Of a stretch of DNA of 64,000 nt, positions 35,708-42,992 are shown in pieces (within the stretch, counting starts at the first letter, position 1; every line of letters starts with the position of its first letter). Origin of the DNA: Candidatus Krumholzibacteriota bacterium (GTDB lineage Bacteria; Krumholzibacteriota; Krumholzibacteriia; JACNKJ01); NCBI GenBank assembly GCA_016933175.1, contig JAFGBK010000052.1:1-64000 (forward strand), read 5' to 3'. The translations under genes were made by a program, and so were the position numbers. A model generated the notes under the pieces. The model worked only from the letters and a program-made list of their open reading frames with translations, did no database searches and had not been told where the DNA came from.

Positions 35708-37273
35708 CTACCTCGCCGTGTCCGTGGCGCGGGTCTCGCGGATGACGACCACCTTGATCTCGCCGGGATACTCGAGCTCGCTCTCGATGCGCCGCGCGAT
35801 CTCGTAGGAGAGCGTGGCGGCCTGCTCGTCGTCGAGCGCCTGGGCGTTGACGACGATGCGCAGCTCGCGGCCCGCCTGGATGGCGTAGGAGGTCTCGACG
35901 CCGTGGAAGCCGTCGGCGATCTCCTCGAGCCGCTGGAGGCGTTTGACGTAGTGCTCGAGGGATTCCCGGCGGGCGCCGGGACGCGCGCTGCTGATGGCGT
36001 CCGCGGCCGAGACCAGCCAAGTGACGAGGTTCGTGGGTTCGATCTCCTCGTGGTGGCCGGCGATGGCGTTGACGACGACGGCGTTCTCGCCGTGGCGCTC
36101 GGCGATCTGCGCGCCGATGGCGGCGTGGGTGCCTTCCATTTCATGGTCCAGGGCCTTGCCGATGTCGTGGAGCAGACCGGCCCGGCGCGCCAGGGCGGGA
36201 TCGAGGTCCAACTCGGCGGCCATGAGCCCGCTGAGGGCCGCCACCTCGCGGCTGTGGGCCAGGGCGTTCTGGCCGTAGCTGCTGCGGTACTGGAGCTCGC
36301 CGAGGAGCTTGACGAGCTCCGTATGGACGCCGTGTACGTCCAGGTCGTAGAGGGCCTGTTCGCCGGTCTCGATCACCTTGCTGGCGAGGTCTTCGCGGGT
36401 CTTGAGGACGATCTCCTCGATGCGCGTCGGGTGGATGCGGCCGTCCGCGATGAGGCGCTCGAGGCTCAGACGGGCGATCTCGCGCCGGAAGGGATTGAAG
36501 CCCGAGAGGATGACGGCGCCCGGCGTGTCGTCGATGATCACGTCGACGCCCGTGGCGCTCTCGAAGGCGCGGATGTTGCGGCCCTCGCGGCCGATGATGC
36601 GTCCCTTCATCTCCTCGCCGGGCAGCTCCACCACGGACACCGTGGTCTCGGCGCAATGCGCCGCGGCGTAGCGCTGGATGGCCATGGTGATGATGCGCTG
36701 GCCTTCCTTCTTGGCCGCGCGCTCGGCCTCGGCCCGGAGGTCTTTGAGCCGGCGGCCGAAGTGGTGGCGTGCCTCCTCCTCCATGTTGGCCAGGAGCCGC
36801 TGCCGGGCGTCGTCCCGGGACAGGCCGCTTATCTGCTGCAGCCGCGCGTTCTGGTCCTCGAGGACGCGGTCCAGGCGCTCCTGCTCCTGCGCCAGCCGGG
36901 CGCGCTGGCGCGCCAGATCCTGGCGCGCGCGCTCCTGCTCGGTCTCGCCGCCGGCCAGGAACTCGGCCCGACGCGCCAGATCCTGGGCCAGGCGCTCCAG
37001 CTCCGCGGCCCGGCCGTCGAGTTCCTGGCGCTCCTGGCGCGTCTTGTCGTCGAACTCGCTCTGGACCCGCAGCCGCTCCTCGCGAGCGACCAGGTTCGCG
37101 TCGCGGCGCAGGCGCTCGGCCTCGCCCTGGGCATCGGCAAGGATGTCGGCGGCGAGCCGGCGCGAACGGGCCAGGAGCAGGCGCTGGATCAGGAATCCCG
37201 CCGTCGCCCCGATCAGGAGGAAGAGGAGGGCGGCCAGCAGGGCGCCCGGTGACAGGGAGAGAAATTCGGACAT
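35708..37273 (-). CDS. rny: Ribonuclease Y
   Basis: A 521-residue membrane-bound endoribonuclease. One N-terminal helix (GALLAALLFLLIGATAGFLIQRLL) is followed by a long Arg/Glu-rich coiled coil (about 40-200). A KH domain includes GREGRNIRAFESATGVDVIIDDTPGAVILSGFNP. The HD domain has ARRAGLLHDIGKALDHEMEGTHAAIG. ATG at 37273 (AGGTGG upstream) is used; the track begins at a GTG three codons earlier. It lies 39 bases downstream of the 6S RNA candidate and may be expressed by read-through. Confidence 0.95.
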   Translation of the reverse strand: MSEFLSLSPGALLAALLFLLIGATAGFLIQRLLLARSRRLAADILADAQGEAERLRRDANLVAREERLRVQSEFDDKTRQERQELDGRAAELERLAQDLARRAEFLAGGETEQERARQDLARQRARLAQEQERLDRVLEDQNARLQQISGLSRDDARQRLLANMEEEARHHFGRRLKDLRAEAERAAKKEGQRIITMAIQRYAAAHCAETTVSVVELPGEEMKGRIIGREGRNIRAFESATGVDVIIDDTPGAVILSGFNPFRREIARLSLERLIADGRIHPTRIEEIVLKTREDLASKVIETGEQALYDLDVHGVHTELVKLLGELQYRSSYGQNALAHSREVAALSGLMAAELDLDPALARRAGLLHDIGKALDHEMEGTHAAIGAQIAERHGENAVVVNAIAGHHEEIEPTNLVTWLVSAADAISSARPGARRESLEHYVKRLQRLEEIADGFHGVETSYAIQAGRELRIVVNAQALDDEQAATLSYEIARRIESELEYPGEIKVVVIRETRATDTAR

Positions 37274-37311
37274 GGCGACCACCTGTCGCGCAGGGGGTCG
37301 GGCGCGGGCAG

Positions 37312-37498
37312 AAAGAAGAATTCCCCTCTCATTGCCGTGCTGGAAGCGTCAACATGGGCCTCGGACCCATGGTGGAGAGCCTCACGAGCGGTTCGGGAGC
37401 CCGGCGGCGGGCGCCCTCGGCCGTCCGGATTCGGCCCTCCATGACATCAGTGTTGGCTCAATTGTCAACTTCCCGCACGAGCACGGAAGGGAATCTTC
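37312..37498 (-). ncRNA. ssrS: 6S RNA (SsrS) candidate
   Basis: On the minus strand, about 187 bases with the 6S architecture. The 5' region (GAAGATTCCCTTCCGTGCT) pairs with the 3' region (AGCACGG...GGGGAATTCTTC) to form the closing stem. Inside lies a long internal-bubble region with the side hairpin ATGGGTCCGAGGCCCAT on its 3' strand. An apical arm is closed by GGAGGGCC / GGCTCTCC. Length is close to known 6S RNAs (around 185). A strong promoter precedes it and a T-rich tail follows. It is directly downstream of zapA, where 6S RNA lies in many bacteria. 6S RNA traps sigma-70 holoenzyme by mimicking an open promoter. The sequence was folded by eye only. Confidence 0.75.
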
Positions 37499-37504
37499 GG
37501 TTCC

Positions 37505-37534
37505 AGTATAGCAAGCGGCGCCCGACTCCTTCAA
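37505..37534 (-). promoter_or_regulatory. Promoter of the 6S RNA candidate
   Basis: TTGAAG, an 18-base spacer and TATACT on the minus strand. The -35 overlaps the zapA stop codon. The predicted start is seven to eight bases downstream, at the paired 5' end. Confidence 0.75.
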
Positions 37535-37848
37535 GGCTCGTTGCCTGTCGTGTCGATCGCTTGCGCGTCTTCGTCTTCGAACAGCTTCAGCAGCTCGGCG
37601 GCCCGCTTCTCCGCGACCCGGCCGGCGTCCGGACCCCTGCCTCGCGTCTGCAGCAGCTCATCCGCGATGTTGAAGGCGGCCAGGATGGCGATGCGCTCCG
37701 CCGATATGGTGCGACCGCGCGCTGCGATGTCGCGCATGGTCCGGTCCACGTAGTCAGCGATCTCGCGGATGTACTTCTCATCCGCCTCGCCGCGCACCCG
37801 GTACTCGTTGCCATAGATGCTGACACGGACCGGTACGTTGGCATTCAT
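37531..37848 (-). CDS. zapA: Cell division protein ZapA
   Basis: A 105-residue FtsZ-ring-associated protein: VRVSIYGNEYRVRGEADEKYIREIADYVDRTMRDIA is the ZapA core, followed by the coiled-coil helix ISAERIAILAAFNIADELLQTR. It bundles FtsZ filaments. The acidic C-terminus is variable. The neighbouring gene encodes a short coiled-coil protein like ZapB. The gene ends in the 6S promoter. Confidence 0.9.
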   Translation of the reverse strand: MNANVPVRVSIYGNEYRVRGEADEKYIREIADYVDRTMRDIAARGRTISAERIAILAAFNIADELLQTRGRGPDAGRVAEKRAAELLKLFEDEDAQAIDTTGNEP

Positions 37849-37883
37849 GCTGCCCTCCCCAAGAGGCGTGACCGGCGGCCCCG

Positions 37884-38165
37884 TCAGAGGTCCAGCTGGT
37901 CGAACTTGGACAGGATTGCGTCCACGCGCGTGCGGAGGCTCTCCAGGTTGGTGCCGTCCGCCTGGGATCCCCTGGAGTGGCTCTCGAGGGCCTCGAGATT
38001 CCGGCGCAGCTCGCCGTTGGCTCGTGACAGTTCGTCCACCCGGCCGGCGAGCTGCGACTTCGCGTCTCGCAGTTCCTTGTTCTCGGCCTTCATCGATGCG
38101 AGCTTCTCGAGCGCGGACGTTATCTTGCGCTCGAGGGCGTCGAGGTTCGATAGCTCAGAAGTCAC
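37884..38165 (-). CDS. Short coiled-coil protein, ZapB-like
   Basis: A 93-residue, almost wholly alpha-helical protein with heptads from LDALERKITSALEKLASMKAENKELRDAKSQLAGRVDELSRANGELRRNLEAL. No other domain is visible. Size, coiled-coil content and position immediately before zapA suggest a ZapB-type divisome partner, but sequence identity is too low to assert it. The start is GTG 38165 with AGAGGTG upstream, 23 bases after pheT. Confidence 0.65.
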   Translation of the reverse strand: MTSELSNLDALERKITSALEKLASMKAENKELRDAKSQLAGRVDELSRANGELRRNLEALESHSRGSQADGTNLESLRTRVDAILSKFDQLDL

Positions 38166-38188
38166 GGCTCACCTCTGGGTCCATGGTG

Positions 38189-40585
38189 TCACGAACGCAG
38201 GCGCACCTGCAAGGTCTTATCGAGGGCCTGCAGAACACGCGTCAGCTGCTTGTCCGCCTGCTTGTCCGTCAGCGTCCCCTCGGGCGAACGAAACACCAGG
38301 CGGACGGCGTAGCTGGCGTGCCCCGCCGGCAGGCCCTCGCCCCGGTAGACGTCGAAAAGTCCGCAGCGCTCCAGCAGGCGCCCGCCGGCCTCGGTGATGG
38401 TCTCGGCGACGCGCCGCCAGGGCAGCCCGTCGGGCACCAGCAGGGCCAGGTCGCGCAGCAGGGCCGGATAGGCCGGCAAGGGCGCGAAGCAGCGCTGTCC
38501 CGGGTCGCCGCCACCGGATAGATCCATCTCCAGGGCGAAGACGTCGCGCTTCTGCTTCAGGTCATGCATGAGCGAGGGCCGCAGCAGGCCGGCCCAGCCG
38601 ACGGCCGCCTCGCCGCGCAACAGGTGGACGGCGGCGCCGGGCACCAGGCAAGGCTCGTCACCCGCGTAGTCCGGCGCCAGGTCCGGCAGGAGGTCCTGCA
38701 GGCCCTGGACCACGCCCATCAGGTCGGCGAATCCCAGGGCCGAGGCGGGCTGGCGCCAGTGCGCCGGCTGGGCGTGCCCCGTGAGGAGGACCGCGAGGTG
38801 GACCGGCTCGTCGGGCAACGTCGTGCCCTCGCGACGCCGGTAGACGCGGCCGATCTGGTACAGGCGCAGCTCCTCCTGTCCGCGGTGAAAGTTGGTCTTG
38901 AGCACCTCCAGCATCCCGGGCAGCAGGGTACTGCGCATCTGGGCGTTGAAGCTGACGAGGGGATTGCGCAGGACCACCACGCGGCGGCGCGGATCATCGC
39001 CGGGCAGGCGCATGGCGTCGAGGCTGCGCGCGTCCATGAAGCTGCTGGCGATGACCTCCTGGCAGCCGAGCCCGCGCAGGGCCTCGTGGAGGCGGGCCGC
39101 CAGGCGCTCCTCGGGGAGCCGGGTCGCATAGAGGGTGTTGCGCACCCGGTTCTCCAGGGGCAGCCGGTCGTAGCCGTAGAGGCGCGCCACCTCCTCGATC
39201 AGGTCGATCTCCGCCGCCAGGTCGCGACGGAAGGAGGGCACCGTCACGGCCAGGCCGCCAGGCGCCGTCTCGGCGGGCAGCTGCAGCCTCTCCAGCAGGT
39301 GTTCGACGGTGGCCGCGTCCAGGTCCGTGCCCATCAGGCCGTTGACCTTCGCTACGCGCAGGATCACCTTGCGCGGTGCGGCGCGGCCGGGATAGTGATC
39401 GTCAGGTTCGGCGGCGACACGCGCGCCGGCCAGCTCGGCCAGGAGCCGGCAGACGCGGCGGCTGGCGAAGTCGGCCATCTCCGCGTCGGCGCCCCGCTCG
39501 AAGCGGTAGGCGGCGTCCGTTGTGAGGTCAAGGCGCTGGCGCGTCCCGCGGATCAGGCCGGGATGGAAGCAGGCGCTCTCGAGGATGATCTCGCGACTGG
39601 ACTCCGTCACCAGGGAGTTGGCGCCGCCCATGACGCCGGCGATGCAGACGGTGCGCTCGGCGTCGGCGATCACCAGGTCGGCGGGATCGAGGGCGACCTC
39701 CTTCTCCTCGAGGGTGACGGTCGTCTCGCCGGGCCGCGCCCGTCGGATGACGATCCGCCCGCCGGCCAGCTTGGCGGCGTCGAAGGCATGAAGCGGATGG
39801 CCCGTCTCGAACAGGACGAAGTTGGTCACGTCGACGATGTTGTTGATGGGCCGCAGGCCCATGCTCTCCAGCCGGCGGCAGAGCCAGGCGGGACTGGGCC
39901 CCACCGTCACGTCCCTCAGGCGCCGCGCCAGGTAGCGCGGACAGTCCGCCGGATCCTCGATGTCCACCGGTACGGGTTCCATCGCGGCGAGGGCTGCGGC
40001 GGGGATCTCGGTCGCCGGCAGGCGCAAGGGGCGCTCGTAGCGGGCGGCCACCTCCCGGGCGACGCCCAGGTAGCCCAGCTGGTCGGGGCGGTTGGGCGTC
40101 ACGTCGATGTCGAGGATCCAGTCCTCGTGTCCGAAGAGCGCCGACAGCGGCGTGCCCGGCGCCAGACCGCTTTCCAGGACCATGATGCCGTCGGCCTCGG
40201 CGCCGAGGCCCAGCTCGCGGACGGAGCAGATCATACCTTCGCTGAGGGCGCCGCGGATCTTGCCCTTCTTGATGACGGTGCCGTCGGGCAGCGGCTCGCC
40301 GGCCGGAATGATGGGCACCTCCTGGCCCGCCCGTACGTTGGGCGCGCCGCAGACGATGTCGCGCGGCGCCGCCTCGCCGATGTCCACGGTGCAGACGGAG
40401 AGCCGGTCGGCGTTGGGATGGCGCTCGCAGGTGAGGACGCGGCCGATGCGCAGTGGCGCGAAGGGATTGGGCCGGTGCTCCACGCCCTCCACATTAAGTC
40501 CCAGCATGGTCAGGTCCTCGGCCAGCCGGCGCGGCTCCTCCTCGATGTCAACGTACTGTCGCAGCCAGTCCAGGCTGATCAGCAT
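38189..40585 (-). CDS. pheT: Phenylalanyl-tRNA synthetase beta subunit
   Basis: A 798-residue beta subunit. N-terminal tRNA-binding domain (GRVLTCERHPNADRLSVCTVDIG, CGAPNVRAGQ), the B3/B4 editing domain (about 210-390), B5 (about 400-470) and the C-terminal FDX-ACB domain (FAPLPAYPALLRDLALLVPDGLPWRRVAE ... SYAVRLVFRSPEGTLTDKQ) are in normal order. Forms an alpha2-beta2 enzyme with PheS. It starts nine bases after the pheS stop. Confidence 0.96.
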   Translation of the reverse strand: MLISLDWLRQYVDIEEEPRRLAEDLTMLGLNVEGVEHRPNPFAPLRIGRVLTCERHPNADRLSVCTVDIGEAAPRDIVCGAPNVRAGQEVPIIPAGEPLPDGTVIKKGKIRGALSEGMICSVRELGLGAEADGIMVLESGLAPGTPLSALFGHEDWILDIDVTPNRPDQLGYLGVAREVAARYERPLRLPATEIPAAALAAMEPVPVDIEDPADCPRYLARRLRDVTVGPSPAWLCRRLESMGLRPINNIVDVTNFVLFETGHPLHAFDAAKLAGGRIVIRRARPGETTVTLEEKEVALDPADLVIADAERTVCIAGVMGGANSLVTESSREIILESACFHPGLIRGTRQRLDLTTDAAYRFERGADAEMADFASRRVCRLLAELAGARVAAEPDDHYPGRAAPRKVILRVAKVNGLMGTDLDAATVEHLLERLQLPAETAPGGLAVTVPSFRRDLAAEIDLIEEVARLYGYDRLPLENRVRNTLYATRLPEERLAARLHEALRGLGCQEVIASSFMDARSLDAMRLPGDDPRRRVVVLRNPLVSFNAQMRSTLLPGMLEVLKTNFHRGQEELRLYQIGRVYRRREGTTLPDEPVHLAVLLTGHAQPAHWRQPASALGFADLMGVVQGLQDLLPDLAPDYAGDEPCLVPGAAVHLLRGEAAVGWAGLLRPSLMHDLKQKRDVFALEMDLSGGGDPGQRCFAPLPAYPALLRDLALLVPDGLPWRRVAETITEAGGRLLERCGLFDVYRGEGLPAGHASYAVRLVFRSPEGTLTDKQADKQLTRVLQALDKTLQVRLRS

Positions 40586-40594
40586 GGCACCCTC

Positions 40595-41608
40595 CTAGAA
40601 CTGGGACAGGAAGCGGACGTCGTTCTCGAGAAAGAGGCGGATGTCCTCGATGCCGTAGCGCTGCATGGCCATGCGCTCGATGCCGATGCCGAAGGCGAAG
40701 CCCGTCACCCGCTCCGGATCGTAGCCGACGGCGCGGAAGACGTTGGGATGGACCATGCCGGCGCCGAGCAGCTCGATCCAGCCGGTGCCGCCGCAGATGC
40801 GGCAGCCCTCCCCCCCGCAGTTGAAGCAGAGCACGTCCGCTTCGGCGCTGGGCTCCGTGAAGGGGAAGAAGTGGGGCCGGAACCGCAGCTCGGCCCGGGG
40901 GCCGAAGAACTCGCGTGCGAACTGGCGCAGGGTGGTCTTCAGGTCGCCGATGGTGACGCCCGCATCGACGTAGAGACCCTCGAGCTGGAAGAACTCGGCC
41001 GCGTGCGAGGCGTCCACGGCCTCGTTGCGGTAGACCCGCCCGGGCGCGACGATCCGCACCGGCGCCGGGTGGGTCTCCATGTATCGCACCTGGACGGGAC
41101 TGGTGTGGGTGCGCAGCAGCACCTCGTCGTCGACGTAGAAGGTGTCCTGGCTGTCGCGCGAGGGGTGGTTCGCCGGGAAGTTGAGGGCCTGGAAGTTGTA
41201 GTAGTCGGTCTCGACCTCGGGGCCCTCGGCCACCGAGAATCCCATGCCCCGGAAGATGTCGATGATTTCCTCGAGCACAGCCGACAGGATGTGGCGGCGC
41301 CCTCGCCAGGGACGCCGCCCCGGCAGGCTCGGATCGAAGCCCGCCGGCAGGCGCTCCTCGGCGCAGGCGCTGAGCGCCGTCTTGCGCGCCGCGAGGCCTT
41401 CCGCCACCACCTGCTCGAGGGCATGGATGGCCTTCCCCATGGCGGGCCGCTCGGCCGCGGCCGCCTTGCCAAGATCCTGGAAAAGCCCGGCGAGAGCGCC
41501 CTTGCGGCCGAGGTAACGGATGCGGAGCTCCTCGAGGGCTCGCTCGTCGGCGACGCCGGCCAGCTCCTCGCGGAACCGTGACGCCAGATGCTCGATCTCC
41601 GGTTGCAT
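40595..41608 (-). CDS. pheS: Phenylalanyl-tRNA synthetase alpha subunit
   Basis: A 337-residue class II catalytic subunit. Long N-terminal coiled coil (to about 85), motif 1 region HILSAVLEEIIDIFRGMGFSVAEGPEVETDYYNFQALNFPANHPSRD, motif 2 IVAPGRVYRNEAVDASHAAEFFQLEG, and motif 3 GFAFGIGIERMAMQRYGI. A CxxC-x4-CxxC stretch (CFNCGGEGCRICGGTG) is common in this family. It follows rplT by eight bases, in the classic infC-rpmI-rplT-pheST order. Confidence 0.96.
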   Translation of the reverse strand: MQPEIEHLASRFREELAGVADERALEELRIRYLGRKGALAGLFQDLGKAAAAERPAMGKAIHALEQVVAEGLAARKTALSACAEERLPAGFDPSLPGRRPWRGRRHILSAVLEEIIDIFRGMGFSVAEGPEVETDYYNFQALNFPANHPSRDSQDTFYVDDEVLLRTHTSPVQVRYMETHPAPVRIVAPGRVYRNEAVDASHAAEFFQLEGLYVDAGVTIGDLKTTLRQFAREFFGPRAELRFRPHFFPFTEPSAEADVLCFNCGGEGCRICGGTGWIELLGAGMVHPNVFRAVGYDPERVTGFAFGIGIERMAMQRYGIEDIRLFLENDVRFLSQF

Positions 41609-41616
41609 CGCTGCGT

Positions 41617-41982
41617 CTAGCTGGCCTTGGCCAGCTCGGCCTGGACCATGTCCGTCAGGCGGCCGAAGGCGGCCGGGTCGTTGACGGCCATCTCGGCGAG
41701 CTGCCGGCGATCGATCTGCACGTCGAGCTGCTTGAGGCCGTTGATGAGCCGGCTGTAGCTCAGGCCGTGCTGGTGCGCGGCGGCGTTGATGCGGATGATC
41801 CAGAGGCGGCGGAAATCGCGCTTCCGGGTCCGACGGTCGCGGTAGGCATACTGCCCGGCGCGGTGGACGGCGTCGGTGCCGGCGCGGACGCTGTTCTTCC
41901 GCTTGCCGTAGAAACCCTTGGCGCGCGTGAGGATCTTCTTGCGGCGGGCGCGCGAGGCGACGTTGTTGGTGGCACGGCTCAT
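41617..41982 (-). CDS. rplT: 50S ribosomal protein L20
   Basis: 121 residues. The basic N-terminal arm (ARRKKILTRAKGFYGKRKN) and the conserved DRRTRKRDFRRLWIIRINAAAHQHGLSYSRLINGL core are typical of L20, which assembles early on 23S rRNA. In many bacteria L20 also represses its own operon by binding the mRNA leader. Forty-three bases separate it from rpmI. Confidence 0.97.
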   Translation of the reverse strand: MSRATNNVASRARRKKILTRAKGFYGKRKNSVRAGTDAVHRAGQYAYRDRRTRKRDFRRLWIIRINAAAHQHGLSYSRLINGLKQLDVQIDRRQLAEMAVNDPAAFGRLTDMVQAELAKAS

Positions 41983-42025
41983 GGCTTATCTCTCCTGGGC
42001 TTCGGTTCGCTGGCGGGATGTGGGC

Positions 42026-42223
42026 TCACTTGGAGAGGATCATCCTCTTGATGCGCGGGCTGTCGGGCGGGCTGGCCAGCGTGGCGTCCCGCAGATTGCG
42101 CTTCCGCTTGGACGACTTCTTCGTGAGGATGTGGTTCGCGAAGGCCTTGTGGCGGCGCACCTTTCCCTGGCCGGTCGTGCGGAAGCGCTTCATGGCGGCG
42201 CGGTTGCTCTTCATCTTGGGCAT
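42026..42223 (-). CDS. rpmI: 50S ribosomal protein L35
   Basis: 65 residues: [44 protein letters not shown] is the full L35 signature. It lies 36 bases downstream of infC and before rplT. Confidence 0.97.
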   Translation of the reverse strand: MPKMKSNRAAMKRFRTTGQGKVRRHKAFANHILTKKSSKRKRNLRDATLASPPDSPRIKRMILSK

Positions 42224-42259
42224 CGGTCGTTCCTCCTGCCTGTTGTCGCGGGGCCGCGC

Positions 42260-42838
42260 TCAGGCGCCCTCGGCGCTCTCTTCCTTGGACTCGGCCACCG
42301 AGCGCTGGCGGCGCTCCTTCTCCCCGAGCGAAGCCAGCATCATGACCACGGTGCGGCCCTCCTGGCGGGGTTCCTGCTCCACCTTGGCGACGTCGGCCAG
42401 ATCCTCCAGCAGCCGCTCGAAGGTCTGCATGGCGTAGTCCATGTGACTCATCTCGCGACCGCGGAAGCGCATGGTCACCTTCACCTTGAAGTCGTGGTCG
42501 ATGAAGCGCACGATGTTCCGCACCTTGAACCGATAGTCGTGCTCGTCGGTCTTGGGGCGGAACTGGACCTCTTTGATGACGATCTGGTGCTGCTTCTTGC
42601 GCGCCTCCTTGGCGCGCTTGCTCTGCTCGTACTTGTACTTGCCGAAGTCCATGATCCGGCACACGGGCGGCCGGCTGTTGGGCGAGACCTCGACGAGGTC
42701 GAGGCCGCGTTCCTCGGCCATCTGCATCGCGATGGCCGTGGCCACGACGCCTACCTGGTTCCCCTCCTCGTCGACGAGGCGGATCTCGGGGATGCGGATT
42801 CGCTGGTTGACGCGTGGCTCGTCGGAGTCTCTTCTGAT
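42260..42838 (-). CDS. infC: Translation initiation factor IF-3 (AUC start)
   Basis: A 192-residue IF-3 if translation starts at ATC 42838. AGGAGG lies eight bases before this ATC, in the right frame. No in-frame ATG, GTG or TTG follows the Shine-Dalgarno near the conserved RVNQRIRIPEIRLVDEEG. The only upstream ATG lies before the SD inside a terminator. infC uses AUU, AUC or AUA starts in other bacteria for autoregulation by IF-3. N-domain PPVCRIMDFGKYKYEQSKRAKEARKKQ and C-domain FRPKTDEHDYRFKVRNIVRF ... VKVTMRFRGREMSH are complete. A Glu-rich tail ends it. Confidence 0.93.
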   Translation of the reverse strand: MRRDSDEPRVNQRIRIPEIRLVDEEGNQVGVVATAIAMQMAEERGLDLVEVSPNSRPPVCRIMDFGKYKYEQSKRAKEARKKQHQIVIKEVQFRPKTDEHDYRFKVRNIVRFIDHDFKVKVTMRFRGREMSHMDYAMQTFERLLEDLADVAKVEQEPRQEGRTVVMMLASLGEKERRQRSVAESKEESAEGA

Positions 42839-42858
42839 AGGATGTACCTCCTGGCTAC

Positions 42859-42887
42859 AAAAAAAGAGTGGATACATAGACCCACTC
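42859..42887 (-). terminator. Terminator/attenuator in the infC leader
   Basis: Minus-strand GAGTGG, ten-base loop, CCACTC, then TTTTTTT. The T-run ends six bases before the infC Shine-Dalgarno AGGAGG, so the hairpin sits within the leader rather than just after thrS, from which it is more than 100 bases away. Confidence 0.85.
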
Positions 42888-42992
42888 GTTGCTGCTCCCG
42901 CCTGGCGGTCGCGAAACGCTGACGTACACGCCACGGCGGTAGTCAGGTGAGAGGGTCCCTCTGCTTTCGATATTCACTTGTAAGGAAACAGA

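Noticed and set aside
38564-41581. 1005-aa plus-strand ORF
   Set aside because: Antisense shadow of pheT and pheS; His/Gln/Gly-rich composition is the mirror of coding on the other strand.
42839-42934. Longer infC starting at the upstream in-frame frame (ORF track)
   Set aside because: The upstream codons span the terminator and the Shine-Dalgarno and are not conserved IF-3 sequence.
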